Assembly (NCBI GenBank): GCA_035493555.1 | Contig: DATJIC010000034.1 | Span: forward strand, 1-16,915 | DNA length: 16,915 bases | Direction of reading: 5' to 3' | Origin: CAMLKC01 sp035493555 | Lineage (GTDB): Bacteria > Patescibacteriota > Saccharimonadia > Saccharimonadales > Saccharimonadaceae | Shown: piece by piece, positions 1 to 6,057 of the stretch | Numbering within the stretch: the stretch's first letter is position 1 | Layout: each line of letters starts with the position of its first letter | Program-made: the position numbers and the translations under genes | The notes under the pieces: generated by a model | What the model was told of the DNA's origin: nothing | Database searches by the model: none | What the model saw: the letters and a program-made list of their open reading frames with translations, nothing else

Positions 1-405
1 CTGCTCGGCCGTGCGTACCACAAGAGGCCGGCCCGCTTTGCTTTGGTAAGCCCTGCGGCCCAGCTCAAAGCTCGCAACGATCTGGCATGCCTTGGAAAGC
101 GGAATATCTAAGGCCTCAGAGAGCCGCTCGGGACTTTTTTCGGTTATGACCGCTCGCTCACCGTACTCCCGAATAATCCGCTGTGCCATGGAAAGCACTT
201 CTTCTTTGCGGGTGCCAACACCCAATAGCACAGCAATAAGCTCGGCGTGCGTGAGGCTGCCAGGGCCGGCGGCAAGCATTTTTTCGCGGGGCTTATCCTC
301 TAGAGGCAGATCGCGCACTCGAAGTACGTAGCGGGTCTCGCCTTCGCCTAGTATCTTATCCGAATCCGAAAGCGTGTACGGACGGGGTTGTGTAAGCATA
401 TGCAT
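1..405 (-). CDS. radC: RadC/UPF0758 family protein, N-terminal part (cut by window edge)
   Basis: The 135 visible residues are the N-terminal part of a RadC-type JAB-domain protein, historically called a DNA repair protein although its biochemical role is unsettled. Recognisable family features are the RDLPLEDKPREKML stretch, the LTHAELIAVLLGVGT segment (helix-hairpin-helix region, roughly residues 47-61), and the ELGRRAY segment leading into the JAB metalloprotease-like domain, which lies beyond the left edge. The start is ATG at 405. A second in-frame ATG at 399 is possible. A promoter-like TATAGT box ends at 416, only 10 bases before the 405 ATG, so the 5' leader would be about four bases and there is no clear Shine-Dalgarno. 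The gene is divergent from the PPC protein gene, and the two promoters share the 50-base intergenic space. The family call is secure; catalytic residues cannot be checked here. Confidence 0.9.
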   Translation of the reverse strand, partial: MHMLTQPRPYTLSDSDKILGEGETRYVLRVRDLPLEDKPREKMLAAGPGSLTHAELIAVLLGVGTRKEEVLSMAQRIIREYGERAVITEKSPERLSEALDIPLSKACQIVASFELGRRAYQSKAGRPLVVRTAEQ

Positions 406-415
406 AATTACTCTT

Positions 416-444
416 ACTATACCGCTGGTTATCTTAAAAGTGAA
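416..444 (-). promoter_or_regulatory. Promoter of radC
   Basis: On the minus strand a TTCACT -35 (444-439) is followed after 17 bases by a TATAGT -10 (421-416). Transcription would start near 409, leaving a leader of about four bases. It overlaps back to back with the plus-strand promoter of the PPC gene. Assigned by eye. Confidence 0.5.
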
Positions 445-467
445 GCAAATATGCATTGGTGTATGAT
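440..467 (+). promoter_or_regulatory. Leaderless promoter of the PPC-domain gene
   Basis: A TATGAT -10 box at 462-467 lies exactly six bases before the ATG at 474, which places the expected transcription start on the A of the start codon. The -35 (about 440-445, GTGAAG) is poor. The same -10/six-base/ATG geometry recurs at three other genes in this window. Confidence 0.55.
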
Positions 468-473
468 AGAACT

Positions 474-893
474 ATGAAACGGCACGATTCTCACTCATCA
501 ATCCTGCTTATTTTAGAGCGCGGCGAAGAGCTGCAGGAGTCGCTGCAAACCTTTGCCCTTGGCAGTAGCGAACTGGAAAGTGCCTGGCTTACAGGGCTTG
601 GAGGCGCCATGAGTGCAACACTTGGTTTTTATGACTTTACCGCAAAATCGTACATATGGAAAACATTCGACGAACCGCTAGAAATCGTCTCACTCACAGG
701 TAACCTTAGCTTTGTCGACGGCAAACCGTTTTGGCATATTCACGGGGTCTTCTCGGACAAAAACTTTGCTACCGTTGGCGGCCACGTGAAAGAACTGACC
801 ATCGGACTTACCGGCGAGCTGTATATCACGCCACTCTCGATGTCGCTGAACCGTCAGGGCGACGACACGACCGGCCTTAAACTCATTGGCTAG
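474..893 (+). CDS. PPC (DUF296) domain protein
   Basis: This is a 139-residue protein made of a single PPC/DUF296 domain, the fold of plant AT-hook nuclear proteins that also occurs as stand-alone bacterial and archaeal proteins that form trimers. Support comes from the LTGLGGAMSATLGFYD segment (about residues 39-54), the LTGNLS strand, and the conserved FWHIHG and VGGHV motifs with His88, His90 and His104, which form a metal-site-like cluster in this family. There is no AT-hook. The frame also allows TTG at 456. I chose ATG 474 because the TATGAT box at 462-467 would lie inside the longer version and fits a leaderless start at 474. The stop overlaps the stop of the convergent DUF457 gene in a shared CTAG. 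Bacterial stand-alone members have no established function, so only the domain is claimed. Confidence 0.85.
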   Translation: MKRHDSHSSILLILERGEELQESLQTFALGSSELESAWLTGLGGAMSATLGFYDFTAKSYIWKTFDEPLEIVSLTGNLSFVDGKPFWHIHGVFSDKNFATVGGHVKELTIGLTGELYITPLSMSLNRQGDDTTGLKLIG

Positions 894-1471
894 CGGGTTA
901 TATGATGAAGAAACGCGAGGAGATCGGAATAGTGGTATAGGCAGATACCTACCGCAACAATCACAAGAATCGGCAGCGTTACGAAGTTCTCCGTCCACTT
1001 ACCCGTGGTAATACGCAGCCGTTTGAGGGGCGGAAACCCAAATTTTACCGGAATAGGAAGCAGCCAAGGAACACCCTCTTTTGTAAACGTATCCATAACA
1101 AGGTGCGATACCATGCCAATAATAAGTGCCCACCACACGTAGTCTATTTGCACGTTCGGCATTAGTGGCTGCAAAAAAACCAGCAGCATTTTAAACAGAA
1201 CCCCAACAAGCACAACCCCAACAAGCGAATGGGTCAAAAAGCGGTGGCCGCCAAGCATTTTTGCAATCACCTTGCCTACCACACCGCCTATTGGCAGGTT
1301 ACGCCAAAACGGCGCCGTTGGCTGGTCGATATCCGGAACAATTCCTCCCGCCTGGTTGGCAATAAGCGCCAGAACGGCCGTTGATAGCGTTACCGTAGGG
1401 AGTTCGGGGAGCAGGACAACCACTCCCAGAAGTGCCGTTGCCGCGGCGATATCGTGTGTCCGGGCTTTCAT
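890..1471 (-). CDS. DUF457/YdjM-like inner-membrane metal-dependent hydrolase
   Basis: This is a 193-residue membrane protein with about four or five hydrophobic segments (near residues 8-25, 30-45, 83-104, 111-128 and 163-182). The family signature is clear: THD near the N-terminus (His6, Asp7), PDIDQP (Asp47, Asp49), GHRFLTHS (His76, His81) and HLVMDTFTKEG (His123, Asp127). These match the YdjM/DUF457 family, annotated as LexA-regulated membrane-bound metal-dependent hydrolases whose substrate is unknown. It is the last gene of a three-gene operon, and its ATG overlaps the Nudix stop codon as ATGA at 1468-1471. Its TAG stop shares a CTAG palindrome with the convergent PPC gene. Family assignment is good; enzymatic activity is only presumed. 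Confidence 0.82.
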   Translation of the reverse strand: MKARTHDIAAATALLGVVVLLPELPTVTLSTAVLALIANQAGGIVPDIDQPTAPFWRNLPIGGVVGKVIAKMLGGHRFLTHSLVGVVLVGVLFKMLLVFLQPLMPNVQIDYVWWALIIGMVSHLVMDTFTKEGVPWLLPIPVKFGFPPLKRLRITTGKWTENFVTLPILVIVAVGICLYHYSDLLAFLHHITR

Positions 1472-1863
1472 AGGGCGCCACTTTTAAGCAGATTTTTGAG
1501 GTTCGCCGATAAATCCGTGCGCGTTCGAAGTGAAGAGATGCCCCAATACTGCAAATCATCAAACGTCTGGGGCTCACAAATCGACGGCTGTCCGTCAAGC
1601 GTCGCCTCATACCAATCATAGAAACACTCGCGTTCTTTTTCTGTAAACGCTGCTCCACCCAGGTGTGCGCGGATCGTGACCGCAACGCCTAGTTCTTCTT
1701 GCAGCTCGCGTATAGCCGCCCGCTGCGGCTCTTCGCTCGGCTCAAGCTTTCCGCCGGGGAGCTCCCACTGTTGCACATGGTTTTTATTACGGTGGAGTAG
1801 CAGCAGCTGACCCTCTGCGTTACGGATAACACAGCCCGCAAGATGAAGAGAGGGAGGGTTCAT
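1468..1863 (-). CDS. Nudix hydrolase
   Basis: This 131-residue single-domain Nudix protein hydrolyses a nucleoside-diphosphate-linked substrate. The full Nudix box is present: Gly38, five residues, Glu44, seven residues, then Arg52-Glu53-Leu54, Glu56-Glu57 and Gly59. It is preceded by the usual WELPGGK strand-loop. Glu53, Glu56 and Glu57 would bind the catalytic magnesium. The N-terminal segment (LAGCVIRNAEGQLLLLHR) is typical of MutT/ADP-ribose-type enzymes. Substrate cannot be read from the sequence; house-cleaning of 8-oxo-dGTP or a similar nucleotide is one possibility. The start codon overlaps the upstream nitrilase-family stop as ATGA (1860-1863), and the stop overlaps the DUF457 start in the same way, so the three genes are probably translationally coupled. 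Confidence 0.92.
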   Translation of the reverse strand: MNPPSLHLAGCVIRNAEGQLLLLHRNKNHVQQWELPGGKLEPSEEPQRAAIRELQEELGVAVTIRAHLGGAAFTEKERECFYDWYEATLDGQPSICEPQTFDDLQYWGISSLRTRTDLSANLKNLLKSGAL

Positions 1864-2651
1864 GGCTTAAGTATATCATGCGACAAGTAGCCGCTCTCCC
1901 TTACCATTTGCCGCCAAGGACGGGCTTTTGTAAGAGGGATCTTCCACTTGTCGGCACTCGGGTCAATCGGTCCAACGGCTAAGCCTTCAACGGGGGTTGC
2001 CTCAAGCGTCCCGTCGGGTCCGATAAGGGCGCTCTGCACCTTGTCGTTCTTTGGCACGCAAAAACCGATCCACATAGTATTAATGCTGGCATGTGCCTGG
2101 GCCGTTATACCAAACATTGGGTTGTCACTATAGGCAGACAGCAAAACGGCGTCGGCGCCACTCCGGCGATAGGCATCGAATATCTCGGGGAACTGGATTT
2201 CTATACAAAGCGCCAAACCGATTTTTATGCCATTTACACTAAACGTCACCGGTTTTTCACCGGCACTATACCAGTCGCGGCGTTCCGTAAAAGAGAGTAT
2301 CCGCTTATCGTAACGAGCAACCTGCTTTCCCTCTGCCGAAATAACGTACAGCGAGTTATACGGCCACTCCGGATCCGAAAGCCGGTACGCGCTCCCTACC
2401 ACAACCCATATATTAAATCGTTTTGCTGCCTTTTTAATCGCCTCCAGCTCGTCTTCAAGCGCGATCCAGTCAATATCCGACCAGTTTTCCACCTGCTCTT
2501 TTGCGTAACCGCTTAGAGCTCCTTCGGGAAACTGAATAAGCGTACAGCCGTCTTCAGACGCTTTTCTCATTAGCTCCTGAATAACCTTGCTATTCTCCCG
2601 GCAGTCCTTGGCCACCGGCATCTGCGACACAGCCACTTTTAGTGAACCCAT
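1860..2651 (-). CDS. Carbon-nitrogen hydrolase (nitrilase superfamily amidohydrolase)
   Basis: This 263-residue cytoplasmic enzyme has the complete Glu-Lys-Cys triad of the nitrilase superfamily: Glu43 in FPEGALSGY, Lys116 in YDKRILSFTERRDW, and the nucleophile Cys149 in GLALCIEIQFPE. The length fits an amidase such as omega-amidase or N-carbamoyl hydrolase rather than the glutaminase domain of NAD synthetase. The substrate is not determinable. The ATG at 2651 is supported by AAGGAG eight bases upstream. It is the first gene of an operon with the Nudix and DUF457 genes. A TACAAT -10 box at 2704-2699 gives a leader of about 40 bases. Scavenging or repair of small amides is a reasonable but unproven role. 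Confidence 0.9.
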   Translation of the reverse strand: MGSLKVAVSQMPVAKDCRENSKVIQELMRKASEDGCTLIQFPEGALSGYAKEQVENWSDIDWIALEDELEAIKKAAKRFNIWVVVGSAYRLSDPEWPYNSLYVISAEGKQVARYDKRILSFTERRDWYSAGEKPVTFSVNGIKIGLALCIEIQFPEIFDAYRRSGADAVLLSAYSDNPMFGITAQAHASINTMWIGFCVPKNDKVQSALIGPDGTLEATPVEGLAVGPIDPSADKWKIPLTKARPWRQMVRESGYLSHDILKP

Positions 2652-2698
2652 ACCTCTTCTCCTTTTTGTGTTTTTCTAGCCTCTCAAAGCTTACTTTT

Positions 2699-2704
2699 AT
2701 TGTA
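2699..2704 (-). promoter_or_regulatory. -10 box of the nitrilase-Nudix-DUF457 operon
   Basis: TACAAT lies 47 bases upstream of the nitrilase-family ATG, in the 79-base gap after the HD gene. No convincing -35 is visible, so read-through from the HD gene could also contribute. The leader carries AAGGAG close to the start. Confidence 0.4.
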
Positions 2705-2730
2705 CTCCTTGGAGAGGGATAAGGAAAAAT

Positions 2731-3165
2731 TTAAACCGCGACTTCTTGTTTTGTCGCAAGGTAAAGAAGCGCCTCGCGGTATTTTTTTACCTGCCGTGGC
2801 GTAGGGTTATCCCCTAGGTTATGCTGTATGTCCAATTCTTTAATGGCCTCGGCGTCCGGATGTTCGGCCAGCCGTTGGATATACGCCATGTAGTCTTCTC
2901 CTTCCCTTCGGGTAAGAAGATCGAGCGGCTCCAGAATCTCATCGCCGAATCCTTCTTCGCGCAGCCGGGGAATCTGCCACTTTTTGTTGTTTTCAGGTAC
3001 ATCGTGGAGAACAGCAAGGATCTGTCGTACCGCGGAGTACCCGAGCCTTTGGGCGCTCTTCATGACAGCAAGGGGGTGCGTGACGAACGCCTCACCATTA
3101 CGGCGCGGCTCATCGGCCGCATGTGCTTCATATGCTATTTGAATCGCTCGTTCCAAATCTGCCAT
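2731..3165 (-). CDS. Small SpoT-like HD-domain phosphohydrolase
   Basis: This 144-residue protein matches only the HD hydrolase domain of RelA/SpoT enzymes. The metal-binding residues are in order: His30 in THPLAV, His54-Asp55 in LAVLHDVPEN, and Asp112 in KELDIQHNL, corresponding to the family's KLADRLHN segment. There is no synthetase, TGS or ACT domain, so it resembles stand-alone small alarmone hydrolases of the Mesh1 type. The HDVVED motif of SpoT is HDVPEN here, with the final acidic residue replaced by Asn59, which may change catalysis or substrate. Hydrolysis of ppGpp is inferred from the fold only; another nucleotide is possible. ATG 3165 is preceded by AGGA. It is transcribed from its own promoter (TTGACT/TATATA) through a leader of about 53 bases with a hairpin. 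Confidence 0.72.
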   Translation of the reverse strand: MADLERAIQIAYEAHAADEPRRNGEAFVTHPLAVMKSAQRLGYSAVRQILAVLHDVPENNKKWQIPRLREEGFGDEILEPLDLLTRREGEDYMAYIQRLAEHPDAEAIKELDIQHNLGDNPTPRQVKKYREALLYLATKQEVAV

Positions 3166-3194
3166 ATATCGTCCTGCCCTCTTGTAAATAATAA

Positions 3195-3213
3195 GAAGCC
3201 ATATGGTGGCTTC
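3195..3213 (-). promoter_or_regulatory. Hairpin in the leader of the HD-domain gene
   Basis: A perfect 7-bp stem (GAAGCCA pairing with TGGCTTC) encloses a five-base loop. On the minus strand it is followed by a U-rich run (TTATTATTT) and then the HD gene's ribosome-binding region. It lies downstream of the predicted transcription start near 3218, so it could act as an attenuator or mRNA stabiliser. It could also be a weak backup terminator for dnaK transcripts. Confidence 0.45.
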
Positions 3214-3224
3214 GCTTTTCCCTA

Positions 3225-3253
3225 TATATACATGGCCTGCGTAATAAAGTCAA
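3225..3253 (-). promoter_or_regulatory. Promoter of the HD-domain gene
   Basis: TTGACT (3253-3248) and TATATA (3230-3225) are separated by 17 bases, a near-consensus housekeeping sigma promoter. Expected transcription start is near 3218. It lies just beyond the dnaK terminator, so the HD gene is an independent unit. Confidence 0.65.
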
Positions 3254-3279
3254 ACGGAAATTCCACGCCATACTCATAT

Positions 3280-3314
3280 AAAAAAGAACCGCCCTGTTCT
3301 GACGGTTCTTTTTT
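3280..3314 (-). terminator. Intrinsic terminator of dnaK
   Basis: AAAAAAGAACCG at 3280-3291 pairs with CGGTTCTTTTTT at 3303-3314 around an 11-base loop. The T-run gives a Rho-independent terminator 14 bases after the dnaK stop codon. The structure is symmetrical and could work in both directions. Confidence 0.9.
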
Positions 3315-3327
3315 ATAGTGGCTACGA

Positions 3328-5220
3328 CTATTTTTTCTCTTTGTCGTCGACAACTTCGCCTTCAACTGGCTCGTCTGTCTTTTTGTCGTCGGCCGCTTCT
3401 TCCGGCTTTTCTTCTTTAGCTGCAGCTTCGTATAGCTTGGCGCCAACGGTTTGAAGCTTTTCCATTAGTTCCTTAGAAGCTTTTTCGAGCTCCTCTTTGT
3501 CGTTGGAATCCTGGTGCTTTTTAGCTTCTTCGGCCGCGTCTTTAATTACCTTTACGTCTTCTTCAGAGATTTTGTCCTTGTATTCGTCGGGCATCTTCTC
3601 TGCTTGGTAAATAGCATTTTCGAGCGTGTTTCGGGCATCAACAGCTTCGCGCTTTTTCTTGTCTTCGTCAGCGTGAGCCTCGGCCTCTTTTTGAGCTTTT
3701 TCGATGTCTTCTTTGCTCATGTTGCCGCTATCTTGGATAGTAACGGAGTTTTCTTTGCCCGTTCCCTTATCTTTGGCAGTGACGTGCAGGATGCCGTTAG
3801 CGTCAAGGCTAAACGTTACCTCAATTTGCGGAACGCCACGAGGTGCCGGAGCGATACCATCAAGCACGAACGTACCGAGTGACTTGTTGTCGTTTGCCAT
3901 CTCGCGTTCACCCTGCAGAACATGGATCTCTACCTGAGGCTGGTTGTCGGCTGCGGTTGAGAATGTCTGTGACTTACTGGTTGGGATAGTGGTATTGCGT
4001 TCGATCAGTTTGGTTGATACGCCGCCCATTGTCTCGATACCGAGAGAAAGAGGGGTTACATCGAGAAGGAGCACATCCTTTACATCACCCTGCAGTACGC
4101 CACCCTGGATTGCAGCACCAACGGCAACCACTTCGTCCGGATTAACCCCCTTAAGCGGATCTTTGCCAAAGAGTGCCTTCACCTTTTCAACGACAGCTGG
4201 CATGCGGGTCATACCACCTACCAGTACCACTTCATTGATCTCACTCGCACTCAGGCCGGCATCTTTTAGGGCTTTTTCAACCGGCTGAGCGAGGCGCTCG
4301 ATCAGGTCTTTTACAAGATCCTCGAGTTTAGAACGGGTAAGTTTGTACTCGAAGTGCTTTGGACCTTCGGCGTCGGCGGTAATAAATGGCAGGTTAATCT
4401 CGTACTCGGGGGTGCTTGAAAGCTCTTTTTTAGCTTTTTCAGCTTCGTCCTTAAGACGCTGCATGGCTGCTTTGTCGTTCTTGAGATCGATGCCTTCCTG
4501 GTTTTTAAAGACATCGATAAAGTGGTTAACGATACGGTTGTCAAAGTCCTCACCGCCCAGGTGGGTGTCACCGTTGGTTGAACGGACTTCAAACACGCCA
4601 TCACCCAGTTCAAGCACGGACACGTCAAACGTACCACCACCAAGGTCGAAGACAGCGATTTTTTCGTCTTTTTTGCTTTCAAGACCATACGCAAGCGCCG
4701 CGGCAGTTGGCTCGTTAATAATGCGTTTAACCTCAAGGCCAGCGATACGGCCGGCATCTTTTGTTGCCTGGCGCTGAGAATCGTCAAAGTAGGCAGGAAC
4801 GGTAATCACCGCTTCGGTTACCGGCTCGCCAAGGAACGCTTCGGCATCGGCTTTGATCTTAGAGAGGATCATCGCACTGACTTCTTCAGGCGTGTATTCT
4901 TTGTCGCCTAGTTTTACCGCCACACCATCGCCTTTTTTAACAATTTCGTACGGCATGATGTCGAGGTCTTTTTGCACTTCCTGGTCACCGAACTTACGGC
5001 CAATCAGACGCTTAACACCATAAATAGTATTTTTGGCGTTGGTTACGCGCTGGCGCTGCGCCACTTGGCCAACGAGCCGCTCACCGTTTTTGTTAATAGC
5101 AACAACGCTTGGTGTCGTACGGTTGCCCTCGGCGTTTGCAATAACTTCAGGTTTGCCTGCAACCATGTATGCAAATGCGCTGTTGGTTGTACCAAGGTCG
5201 ATCCCAATAATTTTACCCAT
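3328..5220 (-). CDS. dnaK: Hsp70 chaperone DnaK
   Basis: This is a full-length 630-residue DnaK, the ATP-driven chaperone that works with GrpE and DnaJ. The nucleotide-binding domain shows DLGTTNS (residues 8-14), Lys70, FDLGGGTFDV (191-200) and VVLVGGMTRMP (331-341). The linker LLLDVTP follows at about 384-390, then the beta substrate-binding domain and a helical lid ending in a charged Glu/Asp/Lys-rich tail. The ATG at 5220 is preceded by AAAGGAG, a strong ribosome-binding site. The upstream region carries two CIRCE operators, so HrcA repression is expected. It stands alone: no dnaJ follows, and a terminator lies 14 bases downstream. The usual hrcA-grpE-dnaK order is kept, but two unrelated small genes separate grpE and dnaK. 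Confidence 0.98.
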   Translation of the reverse strand: MGKIIGIDLGTTNSAFAYMVAGKPEVIANAEGNRTTPSVVAINKNGERLVGQVAQRQRVTNAKNTIYGVKRLIGRKFGDQEVQKDLDIMPYEIVKKGDGVAVKLGDKEYTPEEVSAMILSKIKADAEAFLGEPVTEAVITVPAYFDDSQRQATKDAGRIAGLEVKRIINEPTAAALAYGLESKKDEKIAVFDLGGGTFDVSVLELGDGVFEVRSTNGDTHLGGEDFDNRIVNHFIDVFKNQEGIDLKNDKAAMQRLKDEAEKAKKELSSTPEYEINLPFITADAEGPKHFEYKLTRSKLEDLVKDLIERLAQPVEKALKDAGLSASEINEVVLVGGMTRMPAVVEKVKALFGKDPLKGVNPDEVVAVGAAIQGGVLQGDVKDVLLLDVTPLSLGIETMGGVSTKLIERNTTIPTSKSQTFSTAADNQPQVEIHVLQGEREMANDNKSLGTFVLDGIAPAPRGVPQIEVTFSLDANGILHVTAKDKGTGKENSVTIQDSGNMSKEDIEKAQKEAEAHADEDKKKREAVDARNTLENAIYQAEKMPDEYKDKISEEDVKVIKDAAEEAKKHQDSNDKEELEKASKELMEKLQTVGAKLYEAAAKEEKPEEAADDKKTDEPVEGEVVDDKEKK

Positions 5221-5267
5221 AGGTTTACTCTCCTTTTATGTAGATGATCATAACTATATCTGAATTT

Positions 5268-5297
5268 ATTTTAGCACTCTAGATAGTAGATTGCCAA
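5268..5297 (-). promoter_or_regulatory. CIRCE operator 2 with embedded proximal dnaK promoter
   Basis: TTAGCACTC (5271-5279), nine bases, then GATTGCCAA (5289-5297) form a slightly degraded CIRCE inverted repeat, the HrcA binding site. On the minus strand the same element contains TTGGCA (5297-5292), 18 bases, then TAAAAT (5273-5268), a plausible promoter with a leader of about 41 bases to dnaK. The hrcA promoter has identical geometry. Confidence 0.7.
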
Positions 5298-5304
5298 TAA
5301 CTTA

Positions 5305-5334
5305 ATTGTAAATAAACTAGCACTCTAATGTCAA
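5305..5334 (-). promoter_or_regulatory. Distal dnaK promoter
   Basis: Consensus TTGACA (5334-5329) and TACAAT (5310-5305) are separated by 18 bases. The -35 hexamer lies in the spacer of CIRCE operator 1, so HrcA bound there would block polymerase. The expected start is near 5298, at the edge of CIRCE operator 2. Confidence 0.7.
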
Positions 5335-5343
5335 GAGTGCCAA
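5317..5343 (-). promoter_or_regulatory. CIRCE operator 1 of dnaK
   Basis: CTAGCACTC (5317-5325), a nine-base spacer and GAGTGCCAA (5335-5343) match the CIRCE consensus TTAGCACTC-N9-GAGTGCTAA with two differences. This is the classical HrcA repressor site, and the hrcA gene is present about 1.2 kb away. Confidence 0.9.
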
Positions 5344-5344
5344 T

Positions 5345-5374
5345 TTGACTTTTTACGGCCTTTGTATTTATATA
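5345..5374 (+). promoter_or_regulatory. Plus-strand promoter of the 68-residue gene
   Basis: TTGACT (5345-5350), 18 bases, TATATA (5369-5374) give a candidate promoter with a start near 5381 and a leader of about 70 bases. The -35 begins two bases after CIRCE operator 1, so HrcA bound there could also affect this gene. Confidence 0.45.
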
Positions 5375-5452
5375 GTCAATGTTCATTCCGGCACCACTGA
5401 TCGACATCAATCAACGTAACGGGCTCATTACCCCGCTACGGGAAGGTTAGAT

Positions 5453-5659
5453 ATGGCACTGCGCAGGCTCAACAACCAGAGCCCCAACAGCTATGCGGCA
5501 CTGGCCCGCGAGCTGAAGGCAGGTGAAGAGCTGGTCGTCACCTACAAGGGGAGGAGTACCACGATCTCGTCGCAGCGCGACATCACCACGAAGGTCGCGC
5601 CCATGCTGCGAGACAAGAATGTCCGGCTGAGCGACGTCTCCTTTCAGGCCAAGAGCTGA
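5453..5659 (+). CDS. Hypothetical 68-residue protein, probably acquired by transfer
   Basis: I do not recognise this protein. It is small and basic, with no membrane segment or signal peptide. The middle segment (residues 19-35, ELKAGEELVVTYKGRST) loosely recalls the GEEVVITRRGKPVA strand of Phd/YefM antitoxins, but the N-terminus does not fit well and no toxin gene is adjacent. By hand count 58 of 68 sense codons end in G or C (about 85%), and the gene is about 63% GC. The neighbouring dnaK is much lower (a sample of 60 bases gave 43%). This consistent codon bias supports a real gene from a GC-rich source. The ATG is preceded by GAAGG eight bases upstream. A long GC-rich hairpin follows at 5689-5720. 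It is the only plus-strand gene inside the heat-shock locus. Confidence 0.65.
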   Translation: MALRRLNNQSPNSYAALARELKAGEELVVTYKGRSTTISSQRDITTKVAPMLRDKNVRLSDVSFQAKS

Positions 5660-5688
5660 TGCTCGCAGTCGGCGCCAATAAGTGAACA

Positions 5689-5720
5689 CACCTCCCCCTG
5701 GAGACGCCAGCGGGGAGGTG
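5689..5720 (+). terminator. GC-rich hairpin after the 68-residue gene
   Basis: CACCTCCCC (5689-5697) pairs with GGGGAGGTG (5712-5720), and an inner CTGG/CCAG pairing extends the stem around a small loop. No T-run follows on either strand, so it is terminator-like rather than a canonical intrinsic terminator. Its base composition matches the GC-rich gene it follows. Confidence 0.55.
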
Positions 5721-5746
5721 CACTCTCAAATTTGAATTTATTTATA

Positions 5747-6019
5747 CTACCGAACAGACTCAGTCAGCAGCTCTTCGGCCCGGAGCGCCGTTCGAGATAT
5801 CCGACGGCCAAGATCCCGCCGCCAGTCCGCCCACACCTCCGATGAATTCGGCGCCAGCTCAAGGTCGCTTCTCCCCTGCTGCGCCCGAAAGACACCAAGG
5901 GGACTAACAAAGTCAACCTGTCTTAATTTAATGCGAAGGCGCGGGTTAACCGTTTCTTCAACGTCATGATGACGCCCCGGCCGGTCATCTGCTTCGATTT
6001 GTTTAAGAATTTCGCCCAT
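5747..6019 (-). CDS. Hypothetical 90-residue protein, leaderless
   Basis: I do not recognise this protein. It is hydrophilic with no signal peptide or membrane segment. The N-terminal half is rich in charged residues and His (RPGRHHDVEE, residues 13-22), and the C-terminal half looks helical and Arg/Glu-rich (residues 65-90). I chose ATG 6019 over an in-frame GTG at 6025 because a TATACT box (6031-6026) ends exactly six bases before 6019, the same leaderless arrangement as three other genes here. It lies 38 bases downstream of grpE on the same strand, so it may also be read as the tail of the hrcA-grpE transcript. Codon use resembles its minus-strand neighbours, unlike the adjacent GC-rich gene. 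A role in the stress response is suggested by position only. Confidence 0.6.
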   Translation of the reverse strand: MGEILKQIEADDRPGRHHDVEETVNPRLRIKLRQVDFVSPLGVFRAQQGRSDLELAPNSSEVWADWRRDLGRRISRTALRAEELLTESVR

Positions 6020-6025
6020 ACGCAC

Positions 6026-6055
6026 AGTATACGCTCACGCTTACCACACGAACAA
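6026..6055 (-). promoter_or_regulatory. Leaderless promoter of the 90-residue gene
   Basis: TATACT at 6031-6026 is followed by exactly six bases and the ATG at 6019. A partial -35, TTGTTC (6055-6050), lies 18 bases upstream, overlapping the grpE stop region. The predicted start coincides with the start codon. Confidence 0.55.
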
Positions 6056-6057
6056 GG

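Noticed and set aside
92..331. Plus-strand open frame of 79 codons
   Set aside because: It is the antisense shadow of radC, with low-complexity Ser/Arg-rich translation and no promoter.
456..473. TTG start six codons upstream of the PPC-domain ATG
   Set aside because: The extra codons contain the TATGAT -10 box, there is no ribosome-binding site, and ATG 474 fits the leaderless pattern.
2091..2516. Plus-strand 141-codon open frame
   Set aside because: Lies fully antisense to the nitrilase-family gene with its catalytic triad; no recognisable domain or ribosome-binding site.
3195..3219. Hairpin followed by TTTT on the plus strand as a plus-strand terminator
   Set aside because: No plus-strand gene lies upstream; the element is better explained as part of the HD gene's leader.
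3514..4787. Several open frames on both strands inside dnaK
   Set aside because: All are shadows of the dnaK frame, which is full length with every family motif.
5720..5727. GCACTCTC near the GC-rich hairpin as a further CIRCE half-site
   Set aside because: No matching GAGTGC arm at a nine-base spacing on either side.
5261..5743. 11-base direct repeat TGAATTTATTT at 5261-5271 and 5733-5743 flanking the GC-rich gene, as a possible insertion duplication
   Set aside because: AT-rich and short enough to arise by chance at this distance; it also encloses the dnaK operators, not just the foreign-looking gene.
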